From Clostridia bacterium (GTDB lineage Bacteria; Bacillota; Clostridia; Oscillospirales; CAG-272): a DNA stretch of 46,737 bases. The notes under the pieces were generated by a model. The model did no database searches. It was not told the DNA's origin and saw only the letters and a list, made by a program, of their open reading frames with translations. The stretch covers positions 1 to 46,737 of the forward strand of contig JAFVSI010000011.1 of assembly GCA_017503865.1 (NCBI GenBank), written 5' to 3'. Of the stretch, positions 40,565-46,737 are shown piece by piece. How positions within the stretch are numbered: the stretch's first letter is position 1; each line of letters opens with the position of its first letter. The translations under genes were made by a program, and so were the position numbers.

Positions 40565-43500
40565 ATGGATAAGGAAAAGAACAACGATATTGAAAATAAT
40601 ATTGACGATATCCTGAAGCATCTTAAAGAAAAGTATGAAAATCAAGATGTTCCATTAGCTGATACCGAGACCTTTGAAGAGGATAATAGCGGGGAAATGA
40701 GCCTCGATGAAATAAACGAATTACTTAAAAACAAGTATAAGAGCAGTACTAAAGGCTCGTCAAAGCCGACAAAGAGCGAATACGCTATCGACGAGGATCT
40801 TATGTCGGAGTTTATAGAGGAAGCTGAGGCGTCAGAGCTTGTCGAAGAGAGCATTGATGAAAAAGAGGTGACTTTCGATGAGGAGCCTTTGCAGGAAGAA
40901 AAGGTAGAAAAAGAAGCCGAAGAGACGGAAGAGGATACCGAAGAAGATGCTTCTGAGTCTGAGATAGTTGAGATAGTAATTCCGATAATTGATGCCGTAA
41001 GCGGTGCAGAGCCTCTCGCTTTAGAGACAGAGGAGGACGGAGAGGACTTCGGAGACGACGGTGAGTCCGATGATTTCTTCGGTGAGGAAAGCTCCGAGAA
41101 TTCATTTGTTTGCTTTGCCGATGACGAGGTGAACGATGAGGATATATTCCTCGAAGAAGAGGAAGACGAGGAGATATTCGTCGAGGACGAATACGAAAAT
41201 GAGACCGATTTTGAGTCGCTTGACGAAGTAAGTGTCGAAAACGAAGCTCGCGAGGTCAAAAAAGAGGAAGAGTCAGACGACCTTCCCTGGTACACTGACG
41301 AAGAGCTTTCGGTAGGTGCAAATAATGTGTCGCCAGCGGTGATTGAAGAACAAAAAGAGGACGAAGAGGTCGAAGCACTTGAGTCCGCTACGATAATACT
41401 TCCGCTTGACGAGGACGAGATAAACGTTGACGAGGATGCCCCCGATGAATTTGAGAGGGCACTTGACGAGGAGCTTGAGTCTGAGGAAGAGGAAAAGGTT
41501 ACGGTTGAAGCTGAGGTTGAGGTCGAAAATGTTGTTTTAGAGGACTTGACCGACCTTGACGAAGAGAGCTCGACAAACGAAGACGAAGTACAAGAAATGT
41601 CTCTTGAAGAGGAAAAAGAGGAAGAAAAGCCTGCATATTCTTTGTTTGGCGACAAAAAGCAGGACACTCAGGAGAGTGTGACCGATGACGCTGACTCGGT
41701 GAGCTTTTACAAAACGATTATTGCCGCGAGGACCGAAAGAGAGCTTCAGTACGGCTATCCAATTACCGAGCCCAGCAATCTTGCAGACGTATACGAGGGA
41801 GACTTTAAGGCATCTGACATCGAGCCCGTAGACCGTGCGTTTGACGAGATATCTATTGATAATATACCCGAAAGCGAAAACGTCAAGGATGAGGAAGCCT
41901 TTACTAAAAGCGAGATTCCTGCCAAAATCGGTGCAGACGTAGCTGAGGAAAAAGTCGAGGACGATTACTACAATTCTTCAGAGCTTTCTGTTGAGGACGA
42001 GACAAAGTCGGGAGACGAAGAATTCCACCCCATAATAGAATTTGAGCAGGATACGGGGGACGACGGAGAGGTCGAGGAGAAGGAGCTATCAAAGATAGTA
42101 AGACTCTTAAAGCGAATTTGTATGTTTGCGTTGCCGCTTCTTATTCTTTGGCTTGAGATGATGCCGATACTCGGCATCGTTCCCGAGGGATTTCTCGATT
42201 ACGAATCCTTCCGTGCGGCGTACATACTAATAGACGCACAGCTTCTTATATTTATGGCGGCACTCAATTACGAAAAGCTGCTTGACGGATTGAAGAAGAT
42301 TCTAAGCCCTGCCGCAAACTTTTATTCGGTACTGTCGATGACGGTAATCGCAACATTTCTTGGCAGTATTCTGTCTTGCTTCTGTATGACAGACGACGTG
42401 CCGAGACTGTTTAATTTCATAAGTGCACTCTATCTTCTCGTGTCTTACGTGCTTGAGCATTTTGAAAGACGCCGCAGAAAAGAGGGAACAGAGATGCTCG
42501 AAAAGGGCGAGGGAGTGTTTACCATACATCGCTCACAGGGAAAAAATTCTGCCGCCGAAAAGATGTATGCGGGCGGAGTTGATCCCGATAAGAGTATTTT
42601 TGAGATAGCTGAAGTTGAGTCCGAAAGCTACTATCCTGCCTTTTCGCGTGAGAAGGTCGAGAAAAACAAGAATTTTTCAAACGGCTTGATAATAGGAGCA
42701 ATAACTCCCGCAATAATCTTCGGTATTATTATGGCGGTAGTTGCAATAGTCTTTGAAAGAGGAATTTATACGGCATTTAATGCATTTACCTTCGCGGTGG
42801 TTGCGACCTCGCCCGTTTCGGCAATGGTTGCATACTATCTGCCCCTTCTCATTTCGCACAAGCGTCTTTCTGTACGCGGTTGCGTAATTGCGGGATACGA
42901 GAGTGCCTCTGAGCTTTCAGACTGTGACGCACTTATCTTTAACGACACACACTTGTTTAAGGAATGTGACGCGAAGGAAGCGGGAATCAAGCTCTTTTGC
43001 GATGAGTCGAAAACGCGTGAGCTTTTCGTCTCTCTCGCGTGTGCTTATGCGAAAATTGGCGGGCCGATGAAAAACACCTTTTCGTCAGTGCTTGGCAGCG
43101 AGTCGCATAAGGTAAGTATGATAAGAATAACCCGAAACGGATTTGAGGCGGTCATTGACAACAAGAACAATCTTATTGTGGGAAGTGCGGAATATCTCGG
43201 TCGTTACGGAATATACGTTGAGGGGGCACTTGACAACAAAGAGGCGGGCGTTATATACGTTGCTCTCAATTCGGTGCTTAGTGCAAAGATAAGCGTCTTT
43301 TACAGAACTCAGCCCTTGTTTGAGGCTCTTCTCGAAATACTTGACGAGTACGGTGTTCGTGCTGTTATAGAGACGTATGATCCTATGATAACGGGAAAAT
43401 ACGTGGCAAAAGCGAGAGACGCATTCCTAAGCCCGGTAAGCGTCGTTCACAAGAACATAAACGATTATAAGGCAGACAGCAAGGCAAAGCTTCCGCTTTC

Positions 43501-43831
43501 AAGATTCGGTGCGTTTGCTACCGCGTCAAGACTTAAGCTCGTTGAGCTTATTTGCTTCTGCAAGAGTCTTTGCAAGATACGAAAGATAAACAACGCTATA
43601 CTTATAGGCTCGTATGCTTTTTCGGGACTGCTTTGTCTGTCCTTCGTGATAAACGGTGCTATTATGAGTGCAAATATGCTCTGGGTGCTTTTTTATCAGC
43701 TTGCACTTATGGGAATTTATGCTTTCTCGGCAATAAAGCTTCTTCCTTTGTCCTTTGAGGGAATGCAGGAAAAGAGGAAGAGAGAGGAACAAAGAAAACA
43801 AGAGAGAGAAAACAAAGAGAGATATGAATAA
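40565..43831 (+). CDS. P-type-ATPase-like membrane protein lacking the catalytic Asp, with long acidic N-terminus
   Basis: The 1088-residue protein has about 500 highly acidic, Ser-rich, probably disordered residues, then membrane segments (about 512-545, 555-575, 590-612, 620-640, 705-730, 738-765 and two near the end). After VVATSPVSAMVAYYLPLLISHKRLSVRGCVIAGYESASELSDCDALIF comes NDTHLF (Asn793, Asp794). The order matches the CPC segment, the SVRG-type linker and the DKTGT phosphorylation site of metal P-type ATPases, with the Asp replaced by Asn. Later stretches NLIVGSAEYLGRYGI and VFYRTQPLFEALLEILDEYGVRAVIETYDP resemble the N and P domains, but TGD and the Mg-binding GDGxND are absent. A pseudoenzyme is inferred. 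It overlaps the next gene by 8 bases. Confidence 0.7.
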   Translation: MDKEKNNDIENNIDDILKHLKEKYENQDVPLADTETFEEDNSGEMSLDEINELLKNKYKSSTKGSSKPTKSEYAIDEDLMSEFIEEAEASELVEESIDEKEVTFDEEPLQEEKVEKEAEETEEDTEEDASESEIVEIVIPIIDAVSGAEPLALETEEDGEDFGDDGESDDFFGEESSENSFVCFADDEVNDEDIFLEEEEDEEIFVEDEYENETDFESLDEVSVENEAREVKKEEESDDLPWYTDEELSVGANNVSPAVIEEQKEDEEVEALESATIILPLDEDEINVDEDAPDEFERALDEELESEEEEKVTVEAEVEVENVVLEDLTDLDEESSTNEDEVQEMSLEEEKEEEKPAYSLFGDKKQDTQESVTDDADSVSFYKTIIAARTERELQYGYPITEPSNLADVYEGDFKASDIEPVDRAFDEISIDNIPESENVKDEEAFTKSEIPAKIGADVAEEKVEDDYYNSSELSVEDETKSGDEEFHPIIEFEQDTGDDGEVEEKELSKIVRLLKRICMFALPLLILWLEMMPILGIVPEGFLDYESFRAAYILIDAQLLIFMAALNYEKLLDGLKKILSPAANFYSVLSMTVIATFLGSILSCFCMTDDVPRLFNFISALYLLVSYVLEHFERRRRKEGTEMLEKGEGVFTIHRSQGKNSAAEKMYAGGVDPDKSIFEIAEVESESYYPAFSREKVEKNKNFSNGLIIGAITPAIIFGIIMAVVAIVFERGIYTAFNAFTFAVVATSPVSAMVAYYLPLLISHKRLSVRGCVIAGYESASELSDCDALIFNDTHLFKECDAKEAGIKLFCDESKTRELFVSLACAYAKIGGPMKNTFSSVLGSESHKVSMIRITRNGFEAVIDNKNNLIVGSAEYLGRYGIYVEGALDNKEAGVIYVALNSVLSAKISVFYRTQPLFEALLEILDEYGVRAVIETYDPMITGKYVAKARDAFLSPVSVVHKNINDYKADSKAKLPLSRFGAFATASRLKLVELICFCKSLCKIRKINNAILIGSYAFSGLLCLSFVINGAIMSANMLWVLFYQLALMGIYAFSAIKLLPLSFEGMQEKRKREEQRKQERENKERYE

Positions 43832-45686
43832 GATTTCAAGTACTATTCTTAAATCCGTGACCAAGCCCGGCAGATATGCGGGCGGTGAGTACGGACAAAT
43901 AATAAAGGACAGGGAGAAAGTCAAGGCACGCTTTGCCTTCTGCTTTCCCGATACTTACGAGATAGGAATGTCAAACCTCGGTGTAAGAATACTCTACGGA
44001 GCACTTAACGCACACGAGGACATCTGGTGCGAGAGAGTTTACACTCCTTGGGTGGATATGCAGGAAAAGATGCGTGAGCATAATTTGCCCCTCACCGCAA
44101 TTGAAAGCGGTGACGAGCTCTTAAGCTTTGATTTCGTCGGTTTTACGCTTCAGTACGAAATGAGCTATACCAACGTGCTCGCTATGCTCAATATGGCAAA
44201 AATTCCGCTTCGCACAAAGGACAGAGGTGAGGACGCCCCCATAATCATAGGCGGTGGACCTTGTGCCTACAACCCCGAGCCCGTTGCCGACTTCTTCGAC
44301 CTTTTCAATATCGGAGAGGGTGAGGAGATGCTTCCCGAGATAGTAAGACTCTATATTAAGATGAAGGACGAGGGAAGATATACGAGAGCGGAATTTTTGC
44401 ACGAGGCGGCAAGGACTATAAAGGGCGTTTACGTCCCCTCGCTTTATGACGTCAGCTACAACGAGGACGGTACGATACGTGCATACACTCCTGTTTATGA
44501 CGATATTCCTACAAAAATAGAAAAAAGGATAATTGTCGATATGGACAAGGCATATTTTCCCGAAAAGGTGGTTATGCCTTACATCGAGACAGTACACGAC
44601 CGTGTTATGCTCGAGGTCTATCGTGGCTGTATAAGAGGCTGTCGCTTCTGTCAGGCAGGTATTATCTACCGTCCTGTAAGAGAAAAGACGCCCGAGGTGC
44701 TTGACAAGCAGGCAAAGTGTCTCTTTGAATCAACGGGCTATGATGAGATTTCTCTTACCTCGCTTTCAATCAGTGACTATACTCAGCTCGAAGAGCTTAC
44801 AAACAAGCTTCTTTGTTGGACGGACGATAAGATGATAAATCTTTCGTTGCCCTCACTCCGCGTCGATAGCTTTACAAAAGAGCTTATGGATAAGATAGCA
44901 ACCGTTCGTTCTTCCTCGCTCACCTTCGCTCCCGAGGCGGGTACTCAGCGTCTGCGTGACGTAATAAACAAGAACGTCGCCGAGGACGACCTTTTGCGTG
45001 CGGTAAACGTGGCGTTTGAAGCGGGAAAGACGAGTGTTAAGCTTTACTTTATGGAAGGTCTCCCTACCGAGACCGACGAGGACCTTGCAGGAATTCCCGA
45101 GCTTGCGTCAAGCGTTCTTCGCACCTTCTATAAGTGTCCTACTCACAATAAGGCTAAAAAGCCACAGGTAACGATAAGCGTTTCTTGCTTTATCCCGAAG
45201 CCCTTTACCGCTTTTCAGTGGGAAGCTCAGGATACTATCGAGGAGCTTGAACGCAAGCAGGAATATATCGGCTCGAAGATAACTGACAGAAAGATAAGAT
45301 ATCAGCACCACGACGCAAAGGTCAGCCGTATTGAAGCAGTGCTTGCACGCGGTGACAGAAGACTGTCTGACGCACTCGAGCTTGCCTGTCGCGAGGGTTT
45401 TATGTTTGACGCTTGGGACGAGTATTTTGATTATGATAAATGGATATCAGTCCTTGAGAGAACGGGTGCAGATCCTGCTTTCTACGCTAACAGAGCGTTC
45501 GGACTTGACGAGACACTTCCTTGGGATATCATAGACTGTGGTGTAACTAAGGAATTTTTGCTCCGTGAGAGAGCTAAGGCATATGCCGAGAATACAACAC
45601 CGAGCTGCCGTGAGAATTGCAGTGGCTGCGGTGCAAATAAGCTTGGGGGTGAACGCACGTGCTGTCCGAAAGCAAAACAGAAATAA
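43824..45686 (+). CDS. TIGR03960-family B12-binding/radical SAM protein
   Basis: The start is ATG 43824 (MNKISSTILKSVTKPGRYAGGEYG), inside the end of the previous gene; the longer frame is that gene's basic tail out of frame. The 620-residue product has a B12-binding-like N-terminal part (RFAFCFPDTYEIGMSNLGVRILY, IIIGGGPCAYNPEPVADFFD) and a radical SAM core with the cluster motif CIRGCRFC and GIIYRPVREKTPEV, SLPSLRVDSF and TFAPEAGTQRLRDVINK. The C-terminal Cys cluster is CRENCSGCG. The family often precedes a DUF2344 protein, as here. The biochemical role is not established. Confidence 0.93.
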   Translation: MNKISSTILKSVTKPGRYAGGEYGQIIKDREKVKARFAFCFPDTYEIGMSNLGVRILYGALNAHEDIWCERVYTPWVDMQEKMREHNLPLTAIESGDELLSFDFVGFTLQYEMSYTNVLAMLNMAKIPLRTKDRGEDAPIIIGGGPCAYNPEPVADFFDLFNIGEGEEMLPEIVRLYIKMKDEGRYTRAEFLHEAARTIKGVYVPSLYDVSYNEDGTIRAYTPVYDDIPTKIEKRIIVDMDKAYFPEKVVMPYIETVHDRVMLEVYRGCIRGCRFCQAGIIYRPVREKTPEVLDKQAKCLFESTGYDEISLTSLSISDYTQLEELTNKLLCWTDDKMINLSLPSLRVDSFTKELMDKIATVRSSSLTFAPEAGTQRLRDVINKNVAEDDLLRAVNVAFEAGKTSVKLYFMEGLPTETDEDLAGIPELASSVLRTFYKCPTHNKAKKPQVTISVSCFIPKPFTAFQWEAQDTIEELERKQEYIGSKITDRKIRYQHHDAKVSRIEAVLARGDRRLSDALELACREGFMFDAWDEYFDYDKWISVLERTGADPAFYANRAFGLDETLPWDIIDCGVTKEFLLRERAKAYAENTTPSCRENCSGCGANKLGGERTCCPKAKQK

Positions 45687-46396
45687 AAACTAATGAAACG
45701 GTTGACGAAAACAAGGACAGATTCGTCGTTCGTCTCAAATTCGTAAAGGTCGGAAATCTTCAGTATATTTCCCACCTTGATCTTCAAAGAACCTTTAACA
45801 GAGTGATAAAACGCTCGGGTATTCCCGTGTGGTACACAAAGGGCTTTAATCCTCATATGAAGCTCGTTTTCTCATCGCCGCTTTCAATCGGCAGCGAGAG
45901 CATTTGCGAATATCTCGACCTTTCAATGCAGGGGGTTATCTCCTGTGAGGAAATTATGGAAAGACTCAATCGCGAGCTTACCGACGAGCTTCGCATAAAA
46001 GAGGCGTATATACCCGAAAGAAAGTTTGCTGATATAGCTTTTGCCGATTATAGCTGCGAAATATTTACCGAGGGGGCGGACGAAGAGCTTGCAAAGAAAA
46101 TTGAAAAGCTTTTCTCGACCTCACCGCTGAATATGATAAAAAGCACGAAGGCAGGCGAGAAGGAGATCGATATTATTCCTCTTGTAAAAAAGCTTACGGC
46201 AAGGTTTGATGATGAGAAGGGAACTGTCGTTATTGCGGCGAGACTCTCTGCAACGCAGACGAATTTCCTCAATCCCGAAATGCTTATAACCGCAATGAAG
46301 CAAAAGCTTTCTATACTTTCGGGCGATCCATCTGTCGAGTGGTACAGGATTTTAAGAGAGGAGCTGCTTGACGAAAAAGAAAAGCATTTTGAATGA
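45659..46396 (+). CDS. DUF2344/TIGR03936 radical SAM-linked protein
   Basis: GTG 45659 has GGGGGTGA 6 bases upstream and overlaps the radical SAM gene by 28 bases, which indicates translational coupling. The 245-residue product shows FVVRLKFVKVGNLQYISHLDLQRTFNRVIKRSGIPVWYTKGFNPHMKLVFSSPLSIG, the family signature. The C-terminal part is alpha/beta without metal motifs. In many Clostridia this pair lies upstream of ribonuclease G and rplU. Here a transposase interrupts at that point. Confidence 0.92.
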   Translation: MLSESKTEIKTNETVDENKDRFVVRLKFVKVGNLQYISHLDLQRTFNRVIKRSGIPVWYTKGFNPHMKLVFSSPLSIGSESICEYLDLSMQGVISCEEIMERLNRELTDELRIKEAYIPERKFADIAFADYSCEIFTEGADEELAKKIEKLFSTSPLNMIKSTKAGEKEIDIIPLVKKLTARFDDEKGTVVIAARLSATQTNFLNPEMLITAMKQKLSILSGDPSVEWYRILREELLDEKEKHFE

Positions 46397-46681
46397 TGTT
46401 TTTTATAATTTTTCGCATTTGAAATTCCTATAAAACAAGTGACGAAAAATATAATAAAAATAAAACTGAATACTTAAAAACAGATGCGTTTTTTCTAATC
46501 ATTGTGTTTAAAAAAATAACGGGCTATCGTTTGCGAATGGTGTTGACAGGATTCGGTTTGTGTGACAAAAATTAAAACAAAAAGACCAAGCAATTTGTGA
46601 ACAAGTCCGTTAAAAACGGACAATAGACAAAAACCCCCTTGATGTGGTAGAATTAATATACCATGTCAAGGGGGTAATTAT
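46397..46681 (+). other. Gap with the probable left end of an IS element
   Basis: The first 200 bases are AT-rich with no gene or clear promoter. From about 46600, GTCCGTT-AAA-AACGGAC, then an AATAGAC stretch with CCCCC resembles an IS3-type terminal inverted repeat. CCCCCTTGATGTGGTA (46634 on) pairs with TACCATGTCAAGGGGG just before the transposase start. TAGACA, 18 bases, TAGAAT could be its promoter. Confidence 0.45.
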
Positions 46682-46737
46682 ATGCCAAGGAAATATACGA
46701 AGATCGAAGAACACGAGGAAGAAATAATCAAATTAAA
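46682..46737 (+). CDS. Transposase OrfA, IS3-type, truncated by window edge
   Basis: Only the first 18 codons are present (MPRKYTKIEEHEEEIIKL). They match the usual start of IS3/IS150-type OrfA helix-turn-helix proteins, which begin M-x-RKYTKIEE. The GGGGGTAAT stretch before the ATG is both the right arm of a hairpin and the ribosome site, so the hairpin could limit transposase translation. The remainder lies outside the window. Confidence 0.5.
   Translation, partial: MPRKYTKIEEHEEEIIKL

Noticed and set aside
40642-41667. 341-codon Ser-rich open frame on the minus strand
   Set aside because: It is the mirror of Glu/Asp codons in the acidic tail of the plus-strand membrane protein; there is no start signal.

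Overview
The window looks like a chromosomal segment of an anaerobic, endospore-forming Bacillota (Clostridia-type, probably an uncultured gut or rumen lineage). The support is a complete spoIIA operon (spoIIAA-spoIIAB-sigF), spoVT, a pdaA-type cortex deacetylase, an electron-bifurcating-type Etf/lactate dehydrogenase operon, a domain-permuted GH3 beta-glucosidase, AGGAGG-type ribosome binding sites and a low-to-middling GC content. No genus can be named from the sequence alone.

Layout. 1-4460: surface cassette A (a giant Cys/His repeat protein open at the left edge, a lipoprotein, a small secreted protein, a second lipoprotein, then a decayed fragment of the same module). 4555-7937 (minus): etfB-etfA-lctD/glcD. 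8130-12230: a small mobile island with a zinc-ribbon protein, a tyrosine recombinase, a Tn916-type excisionase and a Tn916-type integrase. 12268-16291: housekeeping genes (ychF, a DUF975 membrane protein, trmB, a nitroreductase, truB). 16331-22775: a secreted metallophosphoesterase, two AraC regulators, the GH3 enzyme and an unknown protein. 22782-23177: a palindrome-rich MITE-like element. 23398-30870: surface cassette B. 31242-33939: spoVT, another MITE-like element and the spoIIA operon. 34020-36185: two CobW-type metal GTPase genes. 36249-37726: a decayed REP-associated transposase and a lipoprotein/HTH pair behind a structured leader. 38070-46396: two polysaccharide deacetylases, rlmB, a degenerate P-type-ATPase-like membrane protein, and a B12/radical SAM protein with its DUF2344 partner. 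46682-end: start of an IS3-type transposase.

The most notable feature is that cassettes A and B are paralogous four-gene units in the same order: (1) a giant secreted repeat protein ending in a module with W-x2-(M/F)-x-F-x-Y and an Asn/Ser-rich strand; (2) a membrane-anchored protein with an extracellular domain; (3) a small secreted protein made almost only of the same module, behind a strong ribosome binding site; (4) a second membrane-anchored protein whose domain resembles that of gene 2. Both cassettes also carry a short hairpin before gene 3 and a strong GC hairpin after it. The shared module suggests that the giant protein and the small abundant protein assemble with each other on the cell surface. 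No sortase and no LPXTG motif is visible. I do not recognise this as a named system.
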